From an uncultured Massilia sp. (GTDB taxonomy: Bacteria > Pseudomonadota > Gammaproteobacteria > Burkholderiales > Burkholderiaceae_D), in contig NZ_CAJYEB010000014.1 in assembly GCF_913773735.1 (NCBI RefSeq), positions 161,954-225,953 on the forward strand: a stretch of 64,000 nucleotides of DNA. The letters are read 5' to 3'. Within the stretch, counting starts at the first letter, position 1. Each line of letters begins with the position of its first letter. The position numbers were made by a program, and so were the translations under genes. This document shows positions 26,459 to 33,247 of this stretch, in pieces. The notes beneath the pieces are model-generated. The model was not told where the DNA came from and did not search any database. It was given only the letters and a program-made list of their open reading frames with translations.

Positions 26459-26818
26459 TCAGGCGAGCACGACATAAAGTTGGGCACATGCCGCGGCGAA
26501 CAGGATACCCGCCGCGTTCGCGCGCATGTCGCGCCAGCAGAAATCGCGGTCGGGCACCAGCATCTGCAGGCATTCGATCAGCCAGCCCAGGACGAGCAGC
26601 CCGAGCAGCCAGAGCGCTGCCTGCAGGCGGCCGTCGGCCACGCGCAGGGCCAGCAGGCTCAGGATGGCAAAGCTGGCGAAATGCAGCAGCTTGTCGTTCG
26701 GCAGAGGCGGAAGCCAGCGGTTCGGCACCAGGCAACCTCCCACCACGGCGGCGGTTGCCAGGCCCAGCAACACCAGGTTCCACATCGGGTTTACGTTCAT
26801 CGAAAAATCGGACAGCAT
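26459..26818 (-). CDS. VanZ-like small membrane protein
   Basis: The 119-residue product has four hydrophobic segments and the VanZ-type pattern LPNDKLLHFASFAILSLL, then WLIECLQMLVPDRDFCWRDMRANAAG. Family function is poorly known; VanZ itself lowers teicoplanin sensitivity in Gram-positives, but Gram-negative members usually lie near exopolysaccharide genes, as here. A TACAAT hexamer lies directly before the annotated ATG, so if it is a -10 the real start could be the later ATG at 26800. The crp-like gene follows after 32 bases and may be co-transcribed. Confidence 0.78.
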   Translation of the reverse strand: MLSDFSMNVNPMWNLVLLGLATAAVVGGCLVPNRWLPPLPNDKLLHFASFAILSLLALRVADGRLQAALWLLGLLVLGWLIECLQMLVPDRDFCWRDMRANAAGILFAAACAQLYVVLA

Positions 26819-26838
26819 GATTGTAGCCGCTCGTGCTC

Positions 26839-26857
26839 ATCCGGCGCCATGCCGGAT
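26839..26857 (-). terminator. Short hairpin after the cyclase-acyltransferase operon
   Basis: ATCCGGC and GCCGGAT form a 7-bp stem with a 5-base loop between the acyltransferase and VanZ genes. No T tract follows on the minus strand, so termination is uncertain. Confidence 0.35.
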
Positions 26858-26888
26858 GCCGATGCGTGCGCATTTGGTGGCGGCAATG

Positions 26889-28004
26889 TCACATTCCGCG
26901 GCGCAACCAGGCGCGCGCGACGCGCTGCGCCGGCGCTTCCACCCAGTGCCAGCTCAGCACGGCCAGCGCCACGGTGGCGGCCATGCCCAGCGCGGTCGTG
27001 GCCAGCGGCCCGAGCGGCGGCAGCACGGCGCGCAGCAGCAGCAGCACCGGCCAGTGGTAAATATAGATGCCATACGAATAATCGTGGCGCTGCAGGTGAC
27101 GCAGCGGCGCCGTGCGCACGCCGCCGGCGCCCGCCGCCAGCGCGGCCGTGCAGGCCAGCAGGGCGATGCCGAACCAGGTCAGCGGATGATGGTTCAGGTC
27201 GCTCCAGCGGGTGGCGTTCATGGCCACGAAGGCGGCCGCGCATGCCACGTGGCGCGCGCCGATGCGCAGGTCCGGCGCCAGCGTGTACAGCAGCATGCCG
27301 CACAGGAACAGCGACCACATCCGTGCCTCCCACAGGTAGCCGGCGGCGACCTCGGGAAACAGGTTGGCGGCCAGCAGCAGGAAGATGGCCGCGCCGCGCA
27401 GCCAGGTGCGCAGCGGCAGCACGGCGGCCAGGCCGAGCAGGGCCACCATCACGTACATCCGGCCTTCCCAGTACAGCGTCCAGAGCGGGCCGTTGAGCGG
27501 CTGGCCGCCGAGCACGCCGGGCAGGCTCAGTTCCTGCGGCGGGATGATGTAGCGCAGGCCGTGCAGGAAGGTGTTGCCGAACACGTAGCGCCAGGTGGCG
27601 CGCTCGAACAGGCCGTGCCAGCCCTGGTCGGAAAAGAACGCGACGGCAACCAGCGTGGTCAGCAGCAGGCAGGCGAACAGCCCCGGCACGATCCGCGCCA
27701 CCCGGCGCACGGCGAAGCGCAGCAGGTGCGGGTCGCGTACCCAGCTCTGGGTGATGAAGATGCCGCTGACCAGGAAGAACACGCCGACCGCCAGGCCGCC
27801 CAGGTCGGTGTGCGGCGCCAGCAGGCGGGTGAGCGGATCGTGGGCGCCCGGACTGGCCAGGTTCAGCTGCCAGCCGTGGAATACCACCACCAGCAGCGCG
27901 CAGACGAGGCGCACGAGGTTGAAGCCGTTGTCGTGGCCGTCGATGGCGCCGGCCAGCGTGCGCGTGGGGGGAGGGAGCAGGCGCATCGGGTTCAATATTG
28001 CCAT
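26889..28004 (-). CDS. Acyltransferase family 3 (OafA/YrhL-like) membrane protein
   Basis: About ten membrane helices are present. DNGFNLVRLVCALLVVVFHG carries the conserved Arg and His of the family's first helix, and LAVGVFFLVSGIFIT and WTLYWEGRMYVMV are further family segments. Such enzymes usually O-acetylate or otherwise acylate surface glycans from the cytoplasmic membrane. The ATG at 28004 overlaps the end of the upstream barrel gene by 13 bases; the ATG at 27986 is an alternative. As third gene of the cyclase operon it may modify the glycan exported by the neighbouring Wzm/Wzt system, which is an inference from location. Confidence 0.85.
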   Translation of the reverse strand: MAILNPMRLLPPPTRTLAGAIDGHDNGFNLVRLVCALLVVVFHGWQLNLASPGAHDPLTRLLAPHTDLGGLAVGVFFLVSGIFITQSWVRDPHLLRFAVRRVARIVPGLFACLLLTTLVAVAFFSDQGWHGLFERATWRYVFGNTFLHGLRYIIPPQELSLPGVLGGQPLNGPLWTLYWEGRMYVMVALLGLAAVLPLRTWLRGAAIFLLLAANLFPEVAAGYLWEARMWSLFLCGMLLYTLAPDLRIGARHVACAAAFVAMNATRWSDLNHHPLTWFGIALLACTAALAAGAGGVRTAPLRHLQRHDYSYGIYIYHWPVLLLLRAVLPPLGPLATTALGMAATVALAVLSWHWVEAPAQRVARAWLRRGM

Positions 28005-29221
28005 TGCCAGCTCAGCTGCAGCTGGCGGTTGTTGTACTGGAAGATCGAGATGTTCTCGCGGTTGTGCACGGCCCGTCCCTCGAGCTGCAGCAACTGGTTC
28101 TTCGCCACCGGATAGCTCAGCGTGGCGCGCGCCGACTGCGTGACCTGGCGCCGCACGGCGTCGATCACGCCGGCGGAATAGGGCAGCGAGCCGTTCCAGG
28201 TCTGGGCCGTGTAGGCTAGCTCGCCGGTCAGTCCGAGCGGCAGCGCACGGCGTACCAGCACGTTGCCGTACCAGCCGCGCCGGCTGCCGCCGGGACGCTG
28301 GTCGCTGGAACGGTCTTCCAGGCGGCCCAGGCTGGCGCTGGCGTAGCGGCCTTCGCCACGCCACGTCAGCAGGCCGCGCAATTCGTAGGTGCTGGAATCG
28401 AAGTTCTCCAGCGTCTGGAACTCGGTGCGCGTGGCGCCGGCCAGCAGGTTGAACTGCATCCCCCGGGGCAGCGGCAGCGGCGGGCCGACGCGCGCCTGGA
28501 GCTGGGCCTGGCGCTGGTAGTAGTGGCCGCCCAGGCTGACGGCGCCCAGCGAGCCGGTGGTGCGCAGCGTCCAGCGGCCGAAGCGCCAGGGCGTGTCGAC
28601 GCCAGCGAACAGCGAGGCGCTGTCGTAGCGGTGCAGCCGGTCGTTGCGGCGCGCCAGGAACTGGGCGAAGCCGAGCGTGCCGTTGGGCGTCAGTTCGCGC
28701 GTGGCGTCGCCGCCCGCCATCGTGTACTGGTCGTGGTGCGGCAGGAAGTCGGACGAGAGCGCGTACTCGATCGGCCCGCTGGGCGTGTCGAGCACGTAGT
28801 TCGAACGGCTGGCGCCCTGGTTGACGTTCTGGTCGATGCCGCGTCCGGCCGTCAGCGAGTACGTCGACAGCGGGCGCCAGGCGGCGCAGCCGGCCTCGCG
28901 GGTCTCGGCGATCAGGCGCAGCATGTCGGCGTTCGGCGCGAAGCGGGTCTCGATGACGGCGAAAAGGCGCTCGGCCTCGTCGCCGTGGCCGAGCGCGCAC
29001 TGGGTCATCGCCAGGTCGAGCCAGGCGCCGGCGTGCAGCGGCTCCTTGTCGATCAGGCGCCGCAGCTCGCTCGAGGCGTCGTTGCGGCGGCCCTCGGCGA
29101 TCGATTGCAGCGCGTCCTGGTACAGGTCCCGCGGCAGGTCGCTGCCGTCCTGCGCCAGGGCGCGGCCGGCCAGCAGCAGCGCCAGCATGGCCGGGAGGAC
29201 CCGGCGCACGGGTATCCTCAT
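27992..29221 (-). CDS. TPR plus outer-membrane beta-barrel protein (SLAM-like architecture)
   Basis: A signal peptide (~1-23, ending GRALA before QDG) leads to a short helical repeat region (~25-110, LYQDALQSIAEGRRNDASSELRRL-like TPR units). From ~120 onward alternating hydrophobic strands rich in Y, R, L and G follow, ending with an aromatic residue (WQWQY), the classic last strand of an outer-membrane barrel. The layout resembles surface lipoprotein assembly modulators (DUF560) and related secretion barrels. It could export or anchor a surface component, but no cargo can be assigned. Its start overlaps the cyclase stop as ATGA. Confidence 0.72.
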   Translation of the reverse strand: MRIPVRRVLPAMLALLLAGRALAQDGSDLPRDLYQDALQSIAEGRRNDASSELRRLIDKEPLHAGAWLDLAMTQCALGHGDEAERLFAVIETRFAPNADMLRLIAETREAGCAAWRPLSTYSLTAGRGIDQNVNQGASRSNYVLDTPSGPIEYALSSDFLPHHDQYTMAGGDATRELTPNGTLGFAQFLARRNDRLHRYDSASLFAGVDTPWRFGRWTLRTTGSLGAVSLGGHYYQRQAQLQARVGPPLPLPRGMQFNLLAGATRTEFQTLENFDSSTYELRGLLTWRGEGRYASASLGRLEDRSSDQRPGGSRRGWYGNVLVRRALPLGLTGELAYTAQTWNGSLPYSAGVIDAVRRQVTQSARATLSYPVAKNQLLQLEGRAVHNRENISIFQYNNRQLQLSWQWQY

Positions 29222-31122
29222 GCGCGCAGCTCCCGTGCCGGCGCGGCCGGCGCCATGGCGGACGACGCGTCGTCGACCGGCGTGTACAGCATGGTGGGCT
29301 TGCCCTTGCCGCGCAGGCGGCGCTCGCCCAGCGCCAGGAAGCGGTGGCGGCGCGCCCGCTCCACCGTGCCGGCGCCCACGATGACGTCGTGCGCGAAGTC
29401 GCGCGCCGCCTGTTCCAGCCGCGACGCCGTGTTCACGCTGTCGCCCACGGCCGTGTAGATGCTGCGGAACGAGGTGCCGAAGTCGCCGGCCATCGCCGGG
29501 CCGCTCTCGATGCCGATGCGCACGCGCAGGCGCGGGTGGCCGAGGGCCTCGCGCGCGTCGCTCAGGCGGCGCACGCGCGCGACGATCTCGCGCGCCGCGT
29601 CCAGCGCCAGGTCGGCGTGCTCCTCGATGGGCAGCGGCGCGCCCCAGAACACCACCAGGCCGTCGCCGGTGTACTTGTCGAGCGTGCCGCGGCGTTCGAT
29701 CACGGGTTCGGTCAGGCAGTCGAGGAATGTGCGCGTCAGCACGGCCGCCTGTTCCATCGACAGCGCTTCGACCTGGCCGGTATAGCCTTCCATGTCGGCG
29801 ATCAGCGTGGTGACGTCGAGCTGGCGCGGGGCCAGCGGATCGCGCAGGTCGCTGCGCATCAGTTCCTCGACCACGGCCGGGGCGACGTACTGGCGCAGCG
29901 TGTTCAGCAGGTGGTGCGAGCGCCGCTGCGCCAGCTGCCATTGCAGCGGCACGGCCGTCAGCAGCAGGAAGAAATTCGCCGCCAGGGGCCCGGTGGTGGA
30001 AAACACGGGGTCGTGCGGCGCCGTCGCCCAGGCGGCGCCGACCCACAGCAGCGACAGGCCCAGCAGCAGTCCGACGCTGGCCAGCGCCGACAGGCGCGGG
30101 AAGGCGAAGAAGGCGGCCAGCGCGGCGGCGGCGGCGAAGGCGAGGGCGATCACCCGCCCGGGCCAGGGCGCGGGCACGGCGCCGTCCCGCAGGTCGAGCA
30201 GGTCGGACAGTACCGCCGCCTGCACGCCCAGGCCGGGACGGCTGGCGCCATGCGGCGTGGCGACGCGGTCGCCCAGGCTCAGCGAGGACGAGCCGACCAG
30301 CACCAGGCGCCCGGCGGCGCTGGCGGGGTCGATGCGTTCGGCCAGGATGTCGGCGGCGCCGACGACCGTGTAGGCGCGCCAGTCGCGCCGGTACGAGACG
30401 CGCAGCGATGCGGGCACCGGCGTGGCGGCGGTGCCCGCGCAGCAATCGGCCAGCGCCAGCGCCAGCGCCGGATAGTCGCGGCCGTCGAAGCGGGTCAGGA
30501 GGGGCACCCGGCGCAGCACGCCGTCGGCATCCGGGATGAAGCCGATGTTGCCGACGTGGGGCGCGCGCGCCAGGCCGGCATGGTTGGCGATGTAGCCGCT
30601 GGCCGGGACGCCCGGTCCTCCATGCAGGCGGGTGGCGCCGGCCGGCACGCCGCCGCGCAGCGCTTGCGGACGCATGCCTTGGGGATCGTAGTCGAAGGCC
30701 TGGGCCAGCACGACCGGGCCGTGCTCGGCCAGCAGCGCCAGGCGGGTGTCGCCTGCGCGGTCGGATGGGTCGGGCAGGACGATGTCGAGGGCCACGCCGC
30801 GCGCACTGTAGCGCGTCAACAACACTTCGACGAGGTCGGCCAGGCGCGCGCGGGGCCAGGGCCAGGCGCCGATTTCCTTGACGCTGGACTCTTCGATGTC
30901 GACGACGAGGATGCGCGGTTCCGGCGCCACGGTGGCGCGGGTGCGCACGATGGCGTCGCGCAGCGCCTCGTCCCCCAAGCGCGGCGCGCCCGTCGCGCCG
31001 CCCCATTCGAGCCACGCCGCGAGCAGCACGGCGGCGACGGCGATGGCCGCACGCACCGCGCCGACGGACGGCATGAACCGGACCGGGCCGCCGGCAGGGA
31101 GAGGAAAAGCGAAGCGACGCAC
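29218..31122 (-). CDS. CHASE2 transmembrane adenylate cyclase (class III)
   Basis: An N-terminal membrane segment is followed by a CHASE2 extracytoplasmic sensor (~45-300, with PRILVVDIEESS and GVALDIVLPDPSD), three membrane helices (~315-400), and a class III cyclase catalytic domain (~435-600). Metal-binding aspartates are in TTLIADMEGYT and KYTGDGLVVFWG; the lysine there and the aspartate in YTAVGDSVNTASRLEQ are the adenine-selecting pair, which favours ATP over GTP. The start at 31122 is a GTG; an ATG at 31074 is an alternative, and neither has a clear ribosome binding site. It is divergent from the FecR gene, a partnership common in betaproteobacteria. Confidence 0.92.
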   Translation of the reverse strand: MRRFAFPLPAGGPVRFMPSVGAVRAAIAVAAVLLAAWLEWGGATGAPRLGDEALRDAIVRTRATVAPEPRILVVDIEESSVKEIGAWPWPRARLADLVEVLLTRYSARGVALDIVLPDPSDRAGDTRLALLAEHGPVVLAQAFDYDPQGMRPQALRGGVPAGATRLHGGPGVPASGYIANHAGLARAPHVGNIGFIPDADGVLRRVPLLTRFDGRDYPALALALADCCAGTAATPVPASLRVSYRRDWRAYTVVGAADILAERIDPASAAGRLVLVGSSSLSLGDRVATPHGASRPGLGVQAAVLSDLLDLRDGAVPAPWPGRVIALAFAAAAALAAFFAFPRLSALASVGLLLGLSLLWVGAAWATAPHDPVFSTTGPLAANFFLLLTAVPLQWQLAQRRSHHLLNTLRQYVAPAVVEELMRSDLRDPLAPRQLDVTTLIADMEGYTGQVEALSMEQAAVLTRTFLDCLTEPVIERRGTLDKYTGDGLVVFWGAPLPIEEHADLALDAAREIVARVRRLSDAREALGHPRLRVRIGIESGPAMAGDFGTSFRSIYTAVGDSVNTASRLEQAARDFAHDVIVGAGTVERARRHRFLALGERRLRGKGKPTMLYTPVDDASSAMAPAAPARELRA

Positions 31123-31158
31123 GCCAGGGAAACGAAAATTGTTTTAAGTAAAGGGGTA

Positions 31159-31188
31159 AGTATAGCCGCTGGCGTGGCGGCCTCCCAA
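31159..31188 (-). promoter_or_regulatory. Sigma-70-type promoter of the cyclase operon
   Basis: On the minus strand TTGGGA (31188-31183) and TATACT (31164-31159) are spaced by 18 bases, with transcription predicted to begin near 31152, about 30 bases before the GTG start. Confidence 0.6.
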
Positions 31189-31253
31189 CAATTGTGAGTC
31201 CGGGCCACTACAAAATGTAACGCTGAGCAATTGCTCCAGAGTTTGCACTAAAA

Positions 31254-31295
31254 TGTGACGGCTGTCACAGAAATCATTTGCCTGGAGGGGATAAT
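31254..31295 (+). promoter_or_regulatory. Class II CRP-type promoter of the FecR gene
   Basis: TGTGA-CGGCTG-TCACA (31254-31269) has both perfect CRP half-sites at the canonical 6-base spacing. A GATAAT -10 begins 28.5 bases downstream of its centre (31290-31295), placing the site near -40.5. There is no separate -35 element. The site is about 110 bases upstream of the divergent cyclase start point. Confidence 0.8.
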
Positions 31296-31317
31296 TCGGG
31301 CAACAAGGGGATCGAAT

Positions 31318-32808
31318 ATGTCGTTGCGCCATCTATTTGTCATCGGCTCGCTGGCTGTCGCCGCGCACGCCGGCGCCGCCGAGGCCGGCAAGGTGATCTT
31401 TGCCGCCGGCGCGGCAAAGGTGGCCGACCGCGCCGGCGCGGAAGGACTCGCCGTGCAGGAAGGCGAGTTGCTCAGCACGGGCGCCGATGGCTTCCTCTAC
31501 GTCAAGACGGTCGACAACGGCCTGTTCATCCTGCGTCCGAACACCGAGGCGCGTATCGTCGCCTACCACGTCGATACCCGCGAGCCGAAGAATACCCGCG
31601 TCAAGCTCGAGCTCATCAAGGGCGTGGCGCGCAGCAAGTCGGGCGAGGCCGTCAAGCTGGCGCGCCAGAATTTCCGCTTCAATACCCCGGTGGCCGCGAT
31701 CGGCGTGCGCGGCACCGACTTCACCGTCTACACCGACCAGGATACCTCGCGCGTGGCCGTGCTGACCGGTGGCGTCGTGGTCAGCGGCTTCGTCGGCGCC
31801 TGCCGCCCGGACGGCGTGGGACCGTGCGAAGGCACGACCAGCCGCGAATTGTCGGCCGCCCAGCGCGGCCAGCTGCTGCAGGTGCAGCGCGGCCAGTCGT
31901 CGCCGCAACTGCTGCAGGGCGGCGCCAACGCGCCCGACCTGGTGTCGCCGCCGCGCGCGGACGAGCCGGTCGCCAAGGCGGGGACGGGGGCGTCGTCGTC
32001 GAGTTCGGCCGCCATCGGCGCCGAGCCGTCGCTGGATCCGCGCAAGAGCCAGGCGCTGGCGCAGCTGGTGTCGAACAACGGCGGCGGGTCGACGCCGACG
32101 CAGCCTTCGCAACCTCAACAGCCGGGGCAGCCCCAGCAACCCCAGGAGCCGCAACAACCGCAGCAGCCACAGGAGCCGCAGCAACCGCAGCAGCCGCAGG
32201 AACCTCAACAGCCGCAGCAGCCGCAGGAACCCCAGCAGCCGCAGCAACCAGTCGACCCGACGCCGCCGGTGACGCCGTTGCCCGATCGGCAGATCGTCTG
32301 GGGACGCTGGACGCCGGTGGCGGGGCGCTCGGCCACGGTCGACCTGACCGGCGAGATTGCTGCTGGCAATACCCTGCTCGCCGTGCGCAAGAACTATGCA
32401 TTGCTGCTCACGCCCGGCGCCGATTACGTGGCCGACACCCGCGGCACGGTCGCTTTCGACCTGCGCGGTAGCGAAGCCTATATCTATCCGGATGCCTTCG
32501 ACGACAAGCCGGCGCAGGCGCAGGTCCGCAATGGCCACCTCAGCGTCGACTTCGGCGCGCGCTCGTTCTCGACGGGTTTCGACGTGGTCACGTCCGAAGG
32601 CGATACCTACAAGATGCATGCGGACGGCGTCGTCGGCAGGAATGGCCGCCTGTACGGTAACGATTTCTACAAGGCGCCCACCAATATGAGCGTCGATGGC
32701 GTGCTCAGCGGTGACAAGGGCGGTTCGGCGGCCTATATCTTCGACGGCCGCATCGATGCGACGCATTTCGTGAATGGCGCAACCTATTGGGGCGTGAATA
32801 AGCAATAG
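31318..32808 (+). CDS. Secreted FecR-domain protein with a Pro/Gln repeat linker
   Basis: A signal peptide (~1-21) precedes a FecR domain (~25-165), recognisable from GAAKVADRAG, GFLYVKTVDNGLFILRPN and NTPVAAIGVRGTDFTVY. Residues ~262-311 are an almost pure P/Q/E linker made of nine-residue repeats, and a C-terminal beta-rich domain (~325-496) follows. Unlike classic FecR it has no membrane anti-sigma helix. Stand-alone FecR proteins next to CHASE2 cyclases are frequent and may bind cell-wall or glycan components and inform the CHASE2 sensor. AAGGGGAT precedes the ATG at 31318; the longer ORF start lies inside the CRP site and is rejected. Confidence 0.87.
   Translation: MSLRHLFVIGSLAVAAHAGAAEAGKVIFAAGAAKVADRAGAEGLAVQEGELLSTGADGFLYVKTVDNGLFILRPNTEARIVAYHVDTREPKNTRVKLELIKGVARSKSGEAVKLARQNFRFNTPVAAIGVRGTDFTVYTDQDTSRVAVLTGGVVVSGFVGACRPDGVGPCEGTTSRELSAAQRGQLLQVQRGQSSPQLLQGGANAPDLVSPPRADEPVAKAGTGASSSSSAAIGAEPSLDPRKSQALAQLVSNNGGGSTPTQPSQPQQPGQPQQPQEPQQPQQPQEPQQPQQPQEPQQPQQPQEPQQPQQPVDPTPPVTPLPDRQIVWGRWTPVAGRSATVDLTGEIAAGNTLLAVRKNYALLLTPGADYVADTRGTVAFDLRGSEAYIYPDAFDDKPAQAQVRNGHLSVDFGARSFSTGFDVVTSEGDTYKMHADGVVGRNGRLYGNDFYKAPTNMSVDGVLSGDKGGSAAYIFDGRIDATHFVNGATYWGVNKQ
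32140..32250 (+). repeat. Four 27-bp tandem repeats encoding PQEPQQPQQ
   Basis: Four consecutive nine-codon units, differing only at synonymous positions, form the linker of the FecR protein. The synonymous drift argues for selection on the peptide repeat rather than very recent DNA slippage. Confidence 0.85.
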
Positions 32809-32827
32809 ACTACTGCCATTGCAAAAT

Positions 32828-32855
32828 AAGCCACCCGCTGCGGTGGCTTTTTTTT
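32828..32855 (+). terminator. Intrinsic terminator after the FecR gene
   Basis: An 8-bp stem AAGCCACC/GGTGGCTT with a 6-base loop ends in a continuous T run, 20 bases after the stop codon. Confidence 0.92.
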
Positions 32856-33123
32856 ATTCCGATGTTGCAAAGCCGCGCCACATCTTTTCAGGAAATTTGT
32901 ATCCGATTGTAAGGCGTGCCGACGATCCGTCGATTCCGGTTACGGTTTCCGGGGTTTGGCGTCGGCATGGACGATCTTCCCTGCGTCGGAGGTCATTCTC
33001 CCATGGAGAATGACGTAAACGATATAAGAGAGCCATTGCGCACCAGGCAACTTTCTTTGATAATGAGCCGCCGCAAAAAGCGGCCACAAAAAGCTTGCAA
33101 TTTCTTTTAAGAATGTTTGAATT
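32856..33123. other. AT-richer non-coding stretch before the RTX gene
   Basis: No convincing gene is seen. A 9-bp inverted repeat (GTCATTCTC/GAGAATGAC, 32992-33014, loop CCATG) is the only clear structure; it could be an operator or a hairpin in a longer upstream transcript. The small ORFs in the track on both strands look random. Confidence 0.5.
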
Positions 33124-33166
33124 TGTGATGGCCATCACATATTTGCCGCGGCCCTTCTGTCATGAT
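33124..33166 (+). promoter_or_regulatory. Class II CRP-type promoter of the DUF4214/RTX gene
   Basis: TGTGATGGCCATCACA (33124-33139) is a fully palindromic CRP site. An extended -10, TGT followed by CATGAT at 33161-33166, starts 29.5 bases below its centre, putting the site at exactly -41.5 for a start near 33173. This leaves a leader of about 75 bases ending in AGGAG. Confidence 0.82.
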
Positions 33167-33247
33167 TCGACGCGTTGGGCTGCAGCTATCATCTTGAAGT
33201 ACTGCAAGTTGAACTTTCTTGATCATTGATCTATTTAGGAGCAATAC

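Noticed and set aside
32140-32250. Regular repeats considered as a CRISPR-like or satellite array
   Set aside because: The units are in frame, have no spacers and encode a Pro/Gln linker with synonymous variation.
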